Origin: Fontivita pretiosa
GTDB taxonomy: Bacteria; Planctomycetota; Phycisphaerae; Tepidisphaerales; Tepidisphaeraceae
Reading direction: 5' to 3'
Length of the DNA stretch: 64,000 nt
NCBI RefSeq assembly: GCF_050410795.1
Contig: NZ_CP191258.1
Coordinates: forward strand, 5,332,001 to 5,396,000
Shown here: positions 24,644 through 33,655 of the stretch, one piece after another
Position numbering within the stretch: position 1 is the first letter of the stretch
Layout of the letters: each line of letters opens with the position of its first letter
Notes under the pieces: generated by a model
What the model was told of the DNA's origin: nothing
What the model saw: the letters and a program-made list of their open reading frames with translations, nothing else
Databases searched by the model: none
Made by a program: the position numbers and the translations under genes

Positions 24644-27439
24644 CTAAAAACCGGTGATCACCCGCACTGCATCCGAAGGCGGCCGGGCATCGACGTGAAC
24701 TTTGTCATCACGGCGCTCGACGCGCACTCGCAAAGGGCCGTGCGGGGTGGCGACGGTCCCTTCCGCCCAATTCAGGTGGCACAGGTTCGGCTCGATGTGG
24801 AACTCTCTGCCGCCAGGCGCCGTCGGGCAGATGCCCAGAATCACCCGCGGCAGATAGTAAAGCGGCGAGGCAGACCAGCCGTGGCAGTGGCTGCGCGTCG
24901 GCCAGCCGGGCTCGTGATACTTTGATTCGGGAAACATCTCCCACAGCGTGGTCGCACCGGCGTCGAGCATCGGCTTGAAGTCCCGCAGCATCGCATCGAT
25001 GAGCATCCTGCCCTGTCCCAGCTTCTGGAGCGTGCCATAGAAATAGTGCAGGGCGAACGGCGAGCCGCAACGCGTCACCTCCGGCGCCGGGGAAAGAACC
25101 AGTCGTTTCGGACTCTCGATTCGCTGCGGTGTTGCGGCGTCGTACAACAACGCCAAAAACTGCGGATGCTGCGACAGCCCCACCGGCTTGCCGGATTCAT
25201 CGTATGCGTCGGGATATCCGCCAGTCTGCGGATCGAACGTCGAATCGATGCCGCGGGCGATCCGTTGCCGCATCGTGCCCAGCCACCTGGCATCCTCGAC
25301 GTGCCCCAGGACATCGGCGCAGCGGATGGCCGCGTCGATCGCGCCGATCATGAACATCGAGTTGTGCAGCACGACACGATGCTGCTGTCGAAGCGGCGTC
25401 CAGTCGAACAGGTTCCAGAACCACGCATCGAAAAGGCCACGATCGTTCAGGTAGGTCTGCGCCGACAGCAGGTTCATCCGCACCGCCGGCCAAAGCTCCG
25501 CCAGCGATTCCTTTTCGCCGCTGTACTGGTAGTAATCCCACACCGCGATGCCCCAGAGGAAGCTCCAGGCGGGCAGGATCATGTCCCAGCTCGAGGGCAC
25601 CTGCGCCCCGATCATCGGCAGCCGCGCCAGCGACTGCGCCGCCAGCCGCAGGCTTCGCAGCGAAATGTCTCGCGCATCGAACGTCCACAGCCCGTAAAGC
25701 TGTTCCGGCTGAAGATCGCCGATCCACAGCGTCTGCTCGTACAGCGGACAATCGACGTACACGTCGTCCATGCACAGCTCCAGCGTCCGCCGGGCCATGT
25801 TCCACAGGCGATTCAGTCGATCATCATCGCAATTGAACGAGCCGATCACGCGCGCCGGATAACGCGATTCGGTGACGTGGACGCCGTGTATCGTGATCGG
25901 CGAGCCAAGGCCGCGCGCGGTGAGAAACAGGTGCCGCCCCGATCGACGCAGCAGTGAGCGATAGCGCTGCCGGCCCCCGCGGCAGATGTAGCGGAATCCG
26001 TTTCGCGCGCCTGGCGTGTTCTGCACCCTGCCATCCGGCGCGACGTTCTCGACGAGGAACAAATCCAGCGCCGCGCCATCGTCGGATGCCTCGACGTCGA
26101 TCTCGTGATACCCGCAGTACTGATCGCCCAGGTCGATGTGCAATTCGACGTCGCCGTCGGCCTGGGGCGCGAGCGTGAGGGGCAAGCGGCTTCCCTGCAT
26201 GGCTGGCAACACGCGCAGCGGCTCTCGCCTCGCAAACGCCGCGTGCGGGTCATCCCAGGCGATCTGCTCGCGCCTGGCCGGGCGCGCGCCACGCTCGTGC
26301 AGCCACGCCCGCAACGACTCCACCGACACACTGGCGCCGCTTCCGGCAGCGGTGCAGAATTCGTGATACTGCCGCTTGATCGCCTCGCGATCCGCCCGCG
26401 GCGGCTCGCTCCAGCACATGTCATCCTCGACCCAGTCGAACTCGGGCAGAAGAATCATCGCCCAGGCCGAGTCCGCGCCCGGATCAATCGGATTTTCCAG
26501 CCTCAGGCCCGCGCCTCGCGGCTCGTCCAGCACCGCTTCATGTCGATGGTCGAACAACGCGCTGACAAAGCACAACATCGCGTTGGCGCCGGGATGAAGC
26601 TCCAGCACGCCGTCGCATCGCCGGCCGTTCACGAAGGCGATCCAGTCCGGCCAGCGCCATGGCAGGCTTTCGCCGCCGTCGGCATGGATGATAGTGGCCA
26701 GTCCCAGGTTGCGGCTGGCGTAGCGGTTGGTGGAGATGACCCCCGGATGGCACAGCCGCCGCACCGGCACGGCCCAGGGAAGCTGTGACACAGCTTTGAC
26801 CGCGCGTCCGGCCGTCACCGGCGGCACGGTAACCTGGTATCGCCCCGGAAGCGCCACATCGCGTGGCCTTAAACATCCCCACGGCCCGCCGTGCGCCGGC
26901 GCGATCACGCTCACCTGCTGATCGATCGGCTGCTGGATGGCCGGCAGGCAGGCGTCGCCCCGGCGCGCGTCGATCCACTCCCCCGGTCCCATCTGCACGC
27001 ACATCTTGGGGCTGGTCTGTCGCCAGGCCCAAAAAGGCGCCGCCCGCCAGGAGCTGTCCGTCGCCGCCACGGTCCGCCACCGTCCAGACGTGTCCTTCAC
27101 ATCAAGCTGCAACAGAAACCCTGCCTGTTGCGGAATCTGATGAAATGTCCCCGACCCGAAATACCGCGCGACGGCCAGGATCTGGTTCTCCCCGGCGCGC
27201 AGCACGCCACTCAGATCGACCAGGTCAAAGTAATAAGCCCATGGCCAGCCTCGACACGGGCCATCGGCAATCCACTCGCCGTTGACGAAGATGCGTGCTT
27301 CGGTATCTGCCGAAAACGCCAGCCGCGCCCCCGCGGGCACGCCGTCGATCTCAATCGCCTTGTGAAACAGAACCGCCTGGTTGTATTGATGTAAATCTTC
27401 GCCCAGCCACACCCACGCCGCGATCAGTTGCATGTCCAT
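24644..27439 (-). CDS. GH78-like alpha-L-rhamnosidase
   Basis: A 931-residue protein from the ATG at 27439 (MDMQLIAAWVW); a TTG at 27499 is possible. The N-terminal third is a beta-sandwich with LFHKAIEIDGVPAGARLAFS and ARIFVNGEWIADGPCRGWP, as in the jelly-roll domains of GH78. An (alpha/alpha)6 barrel follows, with DDVYVDCPLYEQTLWIGDLQ corresponding to the GH78 motif DCPxREK...GD that carries catalytic acids, then a beta C-terminal domain with NWAEGTVATPHGPLRV. No signal peptide is evident, suggesting a cytoplasmic enzyme acting on imported oligosaccharides. There is no clear SD before the ATG. Family placement is good, substrate unproved. Confidence 0.82.
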   Translation of the reverse strand: MDMQLIAAWVWLGEDLHQYNQAVLFHKAIEIDGVPAGARLAFSADTEARIFVNGEWIADGPCRGWPWAYYFDLVDLSGVLRAGENQILAVARYFGSGTFHQIPQQAGFLLQLDVKDTSGRWRTVAATDSSWRAAPFWAWRQTSPKMCVQMGPGEWIDARRGDACLPAIQQPIDQQVSVIAPAHGGPWGCLRPRDVALPGRYQVTVPPVTAGRAVKAVSQLPWAVPVRRLCHPGVISTNRYASRNLGLATIIHADGGESLPWRWPDWIAFVNGRRCDGVLELHPGANAMLCFVSALFDHRHEAVLDEPRGAGLRLENPIDPGADSAWAMILLPEFDWVEDDMCWSEPPRADREAIKRQYHEFCTAAGSGASVSVESLRAWLHERGARPARREQIAWDDPHAAFARREPLRVLPAMQGSRLPLTLAPQADGDVELHIDLGDQYCGYHEIDVEASDDGAALDLFLVENVAPDGRVQNTPGARNGFRYICRGGRQRYRSLLRRSGRHLFLTARGLGSPITIHGVHVTESRYPARVIGSFNCDDDRLNRLWNMARRTLELCMDDVYVDCPLYEQTLWIGDLQPEQLYGLWTFDARDISLRSLRLAAQSLARLPMIGAQVPSSWDMILPAWSFLWGIAVWDYYQYSGEKESLAELWPAVRMNLLSAQTYLNDRGLFDAWFWNLFDWTPLRQQHRVVLHNSMFMIGAIDAAIRCADVLGHVEDARWLGTMRQRIARGIDSTFDPQTGGYPDAYDESGKPVGLSQHPQFLALLYDAATPQRIESPKRLVLSPAPEVTRCGSPFALHYFYGTLQKLGQGRMLIDAMLRDFKPMLDAGATTLWEMFPESKYHEPGWPTRSHCHGWSASPLYYLPRVILGICPTAPGGREFHIEPNLCHLNWAEGTVATPHGPLRVRVERRDDKVHVDARPPSDAVRVITGF

Positions 27440-27587
27440 AGCCACAGCAGTATCGCCGACAACCCCGCCGCCACCAATTTGCGCCGTCTTGATCGGCAAC
27501 AGGGCATGTGTCCGGATCTGCCGGCGCGGCGGTGCTGGTGGGAGGCACTTTGAGCCTGTCCGGCAATTCCCAAGATGGTTTTTCTTC

Positions 27588-27611
27588 GTGTCACGGGCGT
27601 CGCGCCCGTGC
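27588..27611. repeat. Short palindromic repeat, TCACGGGCGT family
   Basis: A 24-nt self-complementary unit that reads GTGTCACGGGCGTCG and then CGCCCGTGC. It is a near copy of the arms of the large hairpin at 27708-27768. Confidence 0.75.
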
Positions 27612-27671
27612 CCGGCGGCATGGAGTGCTGAAGAGCCCGGAGATCAGACTTTCGAACTCGAGCGCACCGCG

Positions 27672-27690
27672 CATGGCCGGGACGGCCATG
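27672..27690. repeat. Short palindromic repeat CATGGCC-GGGAC-GGCCATG
   Basis: A 19-nt perfect inverted repeat with a 5-nt centre. An identical copy lies at 46861-46879, about 19 kb away. Confidence 0.8.
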
Positions 27691-27707
27691 CCACAGTTGG
27701 CTCAAGC

Positions 27708-27768
27708 GTGTCACGGGCGTCTCCGCCCGTGCATTGGCCGCTCGCACGGGCGGAGACGCCCGTGACAC
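27708..27768. repeat. Perfect 25-bp inverted repeat (large hairpin)
   Basis: Arms 27708-27732 and 27744-27768 are perfectly complementary over 25 bp with an 11-nt loop. Each arm is itself partly palindromic (CACGGGCG...CGCCCGTG). No T tract follows, so it is more likely a dispersed repeat pair than a simple terminator. Confidence 0.88.
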
Positions 27769-27916
27769 AAAATCTGTTGCACCAACCACTACCTCAACCG
27801 CGGCGTCGTTGGCGCGCTGCGGATTGGATGGGCGCGCCCGATTCCGCGGGAGGGCTGCCAGCGAACCAGCAACTCTTTTGACAATCGCCGCGAGTTTGCT
27901 AAAGGAGTCCGCCACT

Positions 27917-28573
27917 ATGACTGTGAACCGAATGACACTGGCTCGGGCCGTTCTTCTCCGCACCGACACTTTCAGCCGCCCGTGGCTGCGGGATGCAACC
28001 CTGACGCTGGCTGGATCGCTGCTGGTGGCGGTGTGCGCACAGGTGAGTATCCCGCTACCGTACACACCAGTGCCGGTGACGCTACAGACATTTGCCGTAT
28101 TGCTGATCGGCGCCCTGCTGGGGCCGAGGCTGGGGGCGATGGCGATGGCGGCGTACCTGGCGGAGGGACTGGCGGGACTGCCGGTGTTCGCCGGCGGACG
28201 CAGCGCCTGGAGCCCCAGCAGCCTGCCGGCGCTTCCGGTGATCATCGGTCCAACCGCAGGGTATTTGCTGGCCTTCGTGCCCGCCGCGGCTGTGAGCGGC
28301 TTGCTGGCGCGGCGTGGCTGGGACCGCCGCTTCTTCACCGCCGCCGCCGCTCTGTTCGCCGGCAGCTTCGTGATTCTCGGCTGCGGGTTCTGCTGGCTGG
28401 CCGGGGTCACATGGCTGGTTAGCGGGCAGGTGCGCGCCGCGGAGCTGTTCGCGCTGGCCGTGGTGCCGTTCCTGCCCGGGGATGTGCTCAAGGTGCTGCT
28501 GGCAGCAATAGCGCTGCCCGCCGCGTGGAAATTCGTCGCTCCGGCGGATCACACCAGCACGCGCCGCGACTGA
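27917..28573 (+). CDS. bioY: Biotin transporter BioY (ECF S component)
   Basis: A 218-residue polytopic membrane protein. AAAGGAG lies 9 nt before the ATG. The sequence shows the BioY signature: SIPLPYTPVPVTLQTFAVLL in the first third, then GPRLGAMAMAAYLAEGLAGLPVFAGG, GPTAGYLLAF, and a C-terminal FLPGDVLKVLLAA. About six hydrophobic segments are visible. BioY captures biotin at the membrane, alone or with the shared EcfT/EcfA module. No ATPase or EcfT gene lies nearby, so it either acts alone or uses a module encoded elsewhere. A short extra N-terminal region (MTVNRMTLARAVLLRTDTFS) precedes the first membrane helix. Confidence 0.93.
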   Translation: MTVNRMTLARAVLLRTDTFSRPWLRDATLTLAGSLLVAVCAQVSIPLPYTPVPVTLQTFAVLLIGALLGPRLGAMAMAAYLAEGLAGLPVFAGGRSAWSPSSLPALPVIIGPTAGYLLAFVPAAAVSGLLARRGWDRRFFTAAAALFAGSFVILGCGFCWLAGVTWLVSGQVRAAELFALAVVPFLPGDVLKVLLAAIALPAAWKFVAPADHTSTRRD

Positions 28574-28682
28574 AGCCAGTAACACTGGGCCAATCAATTC
28601 ATTGATCGTTCGATCGAATCGACGGTCGCTGTCCTGGGTGCTGTTCCGTTCTTGACTGGTTGCCTTCTGCGGGAACACGACG

Positions 28683-29402
28683 ATGAAACTGTTGTCGCTC
28701 ACAGCCGACAAGGGGCGCGGACGGGGGTTTACTCTGGTTGAGCTGCTGGTGGTGATCGGCATCGTTGCGGTGCTGATTGCGATCCTGATGCCCGCGCTGG
28801 TCGGCGCCCGGCGCGCCGCCCAGCGAACCGCATGCGCCAGCAATCTCCGCCAGTTGGGCGCGGCCTTCCAGATGTATCTCATTGATCACAGGGGAATCTA
28901 TCCGGCCGCACAGGATCCGGTTTCCACCACGCCTTATGTGTGGCTGTGGATGGGGCGTGGCTGGCGGCCGGTGCTCGAGCCGTATGCCCGTCGCAGCAGC
29001 GGCAACCCCGGGGTCTTCTGGTGTCCGGCGGACGAAACGGCAGTCGGCAAGTACGACAGTACCTCCTACGCGTACTCCATGTGCTTCTATCACAGTCCCG
29101 AGCAGATCGACACCCGCAGCAGCGTCGCCTCCAACTACACCGATCCCCTGCCGCCGATCCCGCAGAAGGCCTCGCGCGTGCGGTTTGCCGCTCAGAAGGT
29201 GCTGGCTGGTGAGTGGCTGTCCAATCATGCGCCGTTCAGCGGAGACGGCGGATGGTTCGGCCCGCCGGGCGGCAGCCGCGTCTTCCTCTTCGCCGATGGA
29301 CACGTCCAGGCGGTTTCATCCAAGGACATGCGCCCCGCCAACGACGGCAAGCCCAACCCCAACCTCACCGTCAACGGGGTTCGCGGGCGGGACATCAACT
29401 GA
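28683..29402 (+). CDS. Pseudopilin-like protein (prepilin N-methylation motif, H-X9-DG type)
   Basis: A 239-residue protein with a basic leader KGRGR and then GFTLVELLVVIGIVAVLIAI, the class III prepilin cleavage/methylation site (cleavage after G, Phe +1, Glu +5). The soluble part contains the CASNLRQLGAAFQMYLIDH segment and ends with FLFADGHVQAVSS, the H-X9-DG-type C-terminal motif of the large planctomycete paralogous family. It is presumably processed by a prepilin peptidase and exposed at or beyond the membrane; the physiological role of this family is unsettled. It stands alone between bioY and the convergent PilZ gene. Confidence 0.9.
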   Translation: MKLLSLTADKGRGRGFTLVELLVVIGIVAVLIAILMPALVGARRAAQRTACASNLRQLGAAFQMYLIDHRGIYPAAQDPVSTTPYVWLWMGRGWRPVLEPYARRSSGNPGVFWCPADETAVGKYDSTSYAYSMCFYHSPEQIDTRSSVASNYTDPLPPIPQKASRVRFAAQKVLAGEWLSNHAPFSGDGGWFGPPGGSRVFLFADGHVQAVSSKDMRPANDGKPNPNLTVNGVRGRDIN

Positions 29403-29423
29403 GCAGGCGATGAGCTGGACAAT

Positions 29424-29843
29424 TCAGCCGCGTGCCCGTGCCCTGGCCGAAGACTGGTTTGCGGACTTGGGCGCCGCCGCAGCCGACGTCGGCTCCAATA
29501 CCCGCAGCAGCTTGGCGCCGACCATGTATTGTCCATCCACCAGACGAGTGCAGTGCACCACCTGATACGCGATCCGCAGCACCTGGTAGCGCCCTCGGGC
29601 AAGACATGCAATCACCGGGGTTCCGGGCGGAATCGGCTCGTTGTTGACGAACCCCATCCCCTCGCTGGACAGGTTCCGCAGCCACACCACATGCCGTCTG
29701 CCAGCCTTGCCTTCCGCGCCCGTAATGACTTCCAACTGCGTCCGCAGACCCACGCGCGGAGCCAGCCGTTTGTCACTGGATCGCGCGGCATCGGACTTGA
29801 GCGTGGCGACAATCTGCTCGAAACGATCAGCGGTGAGGAGCAT
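29424..29843 (-). CDS. PilZ-domain protein
   Basis: A 139-residue protein with a PilZ c-di-GMP-binding domain: the RxxxR element in DKRLAPRVGLR (about 24-34) and the (D/N)xSxxG element in LRNLSSEGMGF (about 55-65), followed by beta strands with QVVHCTRLVDGQYMVGAKLL. The C-terminal tail is Ala/Ser/Arg-rich. It starts 17 bp after the end of the HDOD-GGDEF gene on the same strand, so effector and c-di-GMP synthase are probably co-expressed. There is no other domain, so it likely acts through protein contacts. Confidence 0.85.
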   Translation of the reverse strand: MLLTADRFEQIVATLKSDAARSSDKRLAPRVGLRTQLEVITGAEGKAGRRHVVWLRNLSSEGMGFVNNEPIPPGTPVIACLARGRYQVLRIAYQVVHCTRLVDGQYMVGAKLLRVLEPTSAAAAPKSANQSSARARARG

Positions 29844-29860
29844 GATGAGCCCTCCGCGGC

Positions 29861-31534
29861 TCAGGTGGCGGGGCGATCCTCGCGACGCAGCCGGCGGTTG
29901 CGCTTCTGTGCATACATCCGCTCATCGGCACGCCGAAGCAACGCGTCGATCGTCGTCTCTGCCGAAGGAATCCCCACAATTTCCAGCCCCACGCTGGCTG
30001 TGACGGACAGTGGCAGCGGCTGAGCCGAGGTGAGCGAGCGCGTCGTCACCAGGAAGCTCGCCAGGTTCTGGGTAATGCGTCTCTCGTCGGCCTGGAGTTG
30101 TTCGATGTCGGCGCCGACGACCAGCACGGCGAACTCGTCGCCGCCGATGCGTCCGACGATACCGCGCGTGGCCAGGGCATCGCGAATGCGCTGGCTGGCG
30201 GCGGCCAGGACCGCGTCGCCTGCCGCGTGACCGTGTGTGTCGTTGACCGACTTGAAATCATCCATGTCCACGAAGCCGACCATGCACGGCCTCTCATACT
30301 CGCGCACCAGTGCCAGGATGCGCGCGGCGCGGGTGAAAAAGCCTCGCCGGTTCAGCGCCCCGGTCAGCTCGTCGTAATCCGCCTGCACCACGTGCTGCTG
30401 AAGCAGCCCCACCTTTTCCAGCAGCTCCCCTTCGCGCTGCTTCAGTTCGCCGATCTCCGATTTGGACGCCGACACCGCCGATTCCATCGCCGTGGCGATC
30501 TCGTGGCTGAGCGCCTGGAGAAACTCCCGGAACGCCACGCTGCTTTCGTCGGCCTCGCCAAACGTCTGGAGCATCTGCCCGAAGCGGGCACCGATCTGCT
30601 TGAGAATGGCGTTGCAGGCGGCGGGATTGCTCAGCCCCACCGAAGTCCGCAGCCGCAGCGCCAGCAACTGCGCTGTCTGCGGGGTGAGCTGCGCCAGCTT
30701 GTGCGGCAGCCAGCTCGCCAGATCCAGCGCACGCGCCATCGCCGGGTCCGACTCCAGCGCCTCGCTGAGCGCCGCCAGGCCGCAGTGATGCACCGCGATG
30801 GCGCGGCAGAACGGTTGTGGCAACCCCATCGCCTTGCCAACCAGCCCGCCCAGTTCCGCGTGATCAACGCCGTTGATCCGTTTTTCGCGGTCGCATCGCT
30901 CATCGGGATTGTCGAGCTGGAGGATGGCGCTGATTTCCGGCCAGGCGGAGCGGTCCGAGGCGTAGATGACCGGCAGGGCGATGTCCTGGAGCAGCGCGCA
31001 AAGGAAGGCTTCCTCGGCCAGCGAGGTGGCGTCGGCCGGCGGCAGGTTCTGCGCTGACGCGGTCAGCTCTCGCGCCGTGACCGCCTTCAGCAGCGATGCC
31101 TTCCACATCGCCGCGCGCTCCGCGGCAGGCAGCGACAGCTTGTTGAAGATCCCCGCCAGCGAAAAACCGAACACCAGCGGCAGCAGGTTCTTGATTCCGA
31201 TCATCGAGACCGCCTGCGACATGCGTGTCACGCGACTGGTGGGCTTGAACGCGGCGCTGTTGACCAGCGCCAGGACTTTGCTGGCCAGTCCCGGGTCGGC
31301 GCCGATGGCATTGGCGAAATCGTTCATCGCGGCGCTGCGGCTGCGGTGCAGGCGGAGGATGTGCATCGGCACAGCGAAGGTGGTCGGCAAGAGATCCAGC
31401 GACGCCGCCTGCTGCTCCAGCTCGCGGCGACGCTTGTCGGCAAGCTGCGCGCGATAGTTGTGTCCGGTGGAACTGCCCGCCGTCACGCCCGTAGGGGAGG
31501 AGCATACGGAAGATGAGCCTGCTGCCACGCGCAC
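29861..31534 (-). CDS. HDOD-GGDEF protein (putative diguanylate cyclase)
   Basis: A 557-residue two-domain signalling protein. The first half is an HDOD domain: LPTTFAVPMHILRLHRS, GADPGLASKVLALVNSAAF, and a degenerate HD site around AIAVHHCGL. After a short helical linker (KQREGELLEKVGLLQQHV) comes a GGDEF domain with DYDELTGALNRRGF, DMDDFKSVNDTHGH and the active loop RIGGDEFAVLV, so cyclase activity is expected. There is no RxxD inhibitory site right before GGDEF. A GTG at 31534 is chosen because GGAGGA lies 5 nt upstream; GTG 31528 or TTG 31558 are alternatives. The PilZ gene follows directly. Confidence 0.88.
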   Translation of the reverse strand: MRVAAGSSSVCSSPTGVTAGSSTGHNYRAQLADKRRRELEQQAASLDLLPTTFAVPMHILRLHRSRSAAMNDFANAIGADPGLASKVLALVNSAAFKPTSRVTRMSQAVSMIGIKNLLPLVFGFSLAGIFNKLSLPAAERAAMWKASLLKAVTARELTASAQNLPPADATSLAEEAFLCALLQDIALPVIYASDRSAWPEISAILQLDNPDERCDREKRINGVDHAELGGLVGKAMGLPQPFCRAIAVHHCGLAALSEALESDPAMARALDLASWLPHKLAQLTPQTAQLLALRLRTSVGLSNPAACNAILKQIGARFGQMLQTFGEADESSVAFREFLQALSHEIATAMESAVSASKSEIGELKQREGELLEKVGLLQQHVVQADYDELTGALNRRGFFTRAARILALVREYERPCMVGFVDMDDFKSVNDTHGHAAGDAVLAAASQRIRDALATRGIVGRIGGDEFAVLVVGADIEQLQADERRITQNLASFLVTTRSLTSAQPLPLSVTASVGLEIVGIPSAETTIDALLRRADERMYAQKRNRRLRREDRPAT

Positions 31535-31763
31535 GTCTTTCCTCCGCCGCGAAAACAACCCCCGCTACGCATCGGGATTTTCGCCGGCAGAGTTAACCGA
31601 TTGTGCCCGTCTTCACACAGTTTCTTGCTCGGCCAACGCTATCGGACGCGCGCTTGAACCGCCCCCAAGTCGATTCTCGGGCCAACACGACCAAATCCGG
31701 GATTTACCGATTGCCGGATGCCGGCGCGCCGACGCCAAACAGATGTGCTCACCCACAACAGCA

Positions 31764-31836
31764 AGCCACGAGTCGGGGTCGAACCGACGACCTGCGGTTT
31801 ACAAAACCGCTGCTCTACCAACTGAGCTATCGTGGC
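31764..31836 (-). tRNA. tRNA-Thr (anticodon TGT)
   Basis: A 73-nt cloverleaf on the minus strand: acceptor GCCACGA/TCGTGGC, D arm GCTC/GAGC, anticodon stem GCGGT/ACCGC with loop TTTGTAA (anticodon TGT), T arm GTCGG/CCGAC with loop TTCGACC, discriminator T. CCA is not encoded. Confidence 0.95.
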
Positions 31837-31925
31837 GGTAACACCTGATCAATTATATCGTCGATGCGGTCGTTTCGCGGTGACATCGCTCACGCCTGGC
31901 AGGCGGGCGGCTGAACGCAGGCTGC

Positions 31926-32393
31926 CTACAGGATCTCCAGAATCTTGAACTCCATCGTCCCGCGCGGCGCCTTGACCTTCACCGTGTCGCCGACCCGCGC
32001 CTTCATCAGCGCTTCGCCCATCGGGCTGTTGACCGAGACCGGCAGCACGTCGCTGTTGGGGTCGGGGGTTGTCGCCTCCCCGACCAGGCGAACGAGCTGC
32101 TCACTGTCGTCGCTGAGGTCCAGCAGCTTGACCGTGTGCCCGAGGAAGACCACGTCCTGCGGAACGTGCTCATTGGAGACCACCGAGACATTTCTGAGCT
32201 TGGCCTCCAGCTCGGCGATCTGCCGCTGGATGTTTCGGTTCTCCTCCTTGGCAAAATGGTATTCGGCGTTTTCGGACAGATCGCCCAGCGAGGCGGCTTT
32301 GCGAATCCGCTCCTGGACTTCGACCTGCATTTTGTAGAGCTGCTCGCGCTTGGCTTCGAGCTGGGCCTTTTCCTGGGCACTGACGATCTGCAT
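31926..32393 (-). CDS. greA: Transcription elongation factor GreA
   Basis: A 155-residue Gre factor that rescues backtracked RNA polymerase by stimulating transcript cleavage. The N-terminal coiled coil carries the acidic tip motif GDLSENAEYHFAKEEN (about 37-52), with the DxxE-type residues needed for cleavage, and QRQIAELEAKL. The C-terminal FKBP-like domain has VFLGHTVKLLD and VNSPMGEALMKARVGDTVKV. The ATG at 32393 gives the normal family start (MQIVSAQEKAQLEAK) and has GGAG about 10 nt upstream; a longer reading to 32711 is not supported by family length. Confidence 0.95.
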   Translation of the reverse strand: MQIVSAQEKAQLEAKREQLYKMQVEVQERIRKAASLGDLSENAEYHFAKEENRNIQRQIAELEAKLRNVSVVSNEHVPQDVVFLGHTVKLLDLSDDSEQLVRLVGEATTPDPNSDVLPVSVNSPMGEALMKARVGDTVKVKAPRGTMEFKILEIL

Positions 32394-32487
32394 GGGCCAC
32401 GGCTCCGACAGAGGGTCACGTTCGCATCGACTTTGCGGCAACCTCGAACCGCGAAGACTGCGACGCTCGCACTTGGAGAAAAACGAA

Positions 32488-32511
32488 CCACCGCGCGAGG
32501 CCGCGCGGTGG
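32488..32511 (-). terminator. Rho-independent terminator after rpmA
   Basis: A perfect 10-bp stem (CCACCGCGCG/CGCGCGGTGG) with a 4-nt loop, followed in the minus direction by TTCGTTTTTC. It lies about 75 bp after the rpmA stop and before greA, so greA probably has its own promoter. Confidence 0.75.
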
Positions 32512-32586
32512 CTGAAACCACGCCAATGATATCCCGTTGCGCCGGTTTGGCAACCGCCAAACTCGCCGGCGCGCGTCACGCCGACG

Positions 32587-32844
32587 TCAGGCGGGCACGG
32601 CCGCCGGCAACTCGCGAACGTGGACCTTTCTTCCCTGGAACTCCACCACGCCGTCGCACAGCGCGAACAGGGTGTCATCTTTGCCCTGTCCGACATTGAA
32701 CCCGGGCACAAACCGCGTGCCCCGCTGCCGAAGAATGATCGATCCGGCGCGGATGTGCTGCCCGCCGTACACCTTTACTCCAAGGTACTGCGGGTTGCTG
32801 TCGCGCCCGTTCTTGGTCGAGCCTTGACCTTTCTTATGAGCCAT
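32587..32844 (-). CDS. rpmA: 50S ribosomal protein L27
   Basis: An 85-residue L27, part of the large subunit near the peptidyl-transferase centre. It begins MAHKKGQGSTKNGRDSNPQY and continues LGVKVYGGQHIRAGSIILRQ, RGTRFVPGFNVGQGKDDTLF, and FQGRKVHVRE, all family positions. There is no Firmicutes-type cleavable N-terminal extension. The usual partner rplU (L21) is not upstream; 32845-33055 contains no gene on this strand. The gene therefore stands alone with a terminator behind it. Confidence 0.97.
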   Translation of the reverse strand: MAHKKGQGSTKNGRDSNPQYLGVKVYGGQHIRAGSIILRQRGTRFVPGFNVGQGKDDTLFALCDGVVEFQGRKVHVRELPAAVPA

Positions 32845-33055
32845 AAATCACCTAACCAATTGCCAATCAACGTCTTACTGTCTCAACACTACTTGACCGC
32901 CCGTGCCGCCGCCCCAGGCGCGCGCTCTAGCGGCACCAACTCGGCCGCCAGAACAACAGTAGTCGAAACCCCCTTGGCCTTCAAGCGCCATGCCTGTTCG
33001 CAATCACTCACGCCCAGCCAGAAGCTCTGGCATCCGTCTCGCTCGGCCCGGGGGT

Positions 33056-33631
33056 ATGAACCGCTTGGCAGAATCCGCGCCTGGCCGCGTGCCGCCAGGC
33101 TGGAGCTATAACCCCTCCACCTGGCCGCAGCGAGGGCCCATCATCCTCGCCGCAGTTGTTGGCTTCGTGCTGGCGATGTACCTGTCACTATACCAGTGGC
33201 GGATCATCGCTGGCGTGTGGGATCCGCTGTTTGCCTCGCCGCTGGAACAGTACCGCAACGGCAGCGAGCGAATCCTGAACACCTGGGTCTCGGAGTTGTT
33301 TCCCGTGCCCGATGCGTTCCTTGGGGCGTTGGGATACCTGGCCGACGCCATCACCGGCGCCATCGGCGGACCCCGCCGCTGGAGGACCATGCCCTGGATG
33401 GTCATCGTCTTCGGCGTGTTCGTCGGTCCGCTGGGCGCCGTCAGCGTATTGCTCGTGATTCTTCAGCCGGTGCTGTTCGACGCGTGGTGCGCAATCTGCC
33501 TGGCTACTGCGGTGATCTCGGTTGTGATGATCGGCCCGGCGATGGACGAGATGCTCGCCAGCCTCCAGTTCGTCGTACAGGAAAAGCGTCGTGGAGGCTC
33601 GATATGGCGGGCATTCTGGGGGCGGGTCTGA
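33056..33631 (+). CDS. Vitamin K epoxide reductase-family membrane protein
   Basis: A 191-residue polytopic membrane protein from the ATG at 33056. After a short N-terminal segment there is a first membrane helix (IILAAVVGFVLAMYLSLYQW), then LEQYRNGSERI, a second (FLGALGYLADAITGAIG), then MPWMVIVFGVFVGPLGAVSV and LFDAWCAICLATAVISVVMI. CAIC is the CxxC active-site motif of VKOR-type disulfide/quinone oxidoreductases. The outer-loop Cys pair of classical VKOR is not seen, so quinone-coupled disulfide formation is uncertain. It is followed by an SPW-repeat gene 24 bp later and an epimerase gene, a recurrent trio. Confidence 0.72.
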   Translation: MNRLAESAPGRVPPGWSYNPSTWPQRGPIILAAVVGFVLAMYLSLYQWRIIAGVWDPLFASPLEQYRNGSERILNTWVSELFPVPDAFLGALGYLADAITGAIGGPRRWRTMPWMVIVFGVFVGPLGAVSVLLVILQPVLFDAWCAICLATAVISVVMIGPAMDEMLASLQFVVQEKRRGGSIWRAFWGRV

Positions 33632-33655
33632 TTTGCTTCGATCGATATACAGACG

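Larger units (their letters stand above)
27440..27916. other. Intergenic region with dispersed palindromic repeats
   Basis: No credible gene is seen. The region holds several short palindromic units (listed separately) between the rhamnosidase and bioY. A TTGACA hexamer at 27878-27883 could be a -35 box for bioY, but no good -10 is seen. Confidence 0.6.

Noticed and set aside
27508..27765. 85-aa ORF between the rhamnosidase gene and bioY
   Set aside because: It is a translation across palindromic repeats, with no ribosome-binding site and no family features.
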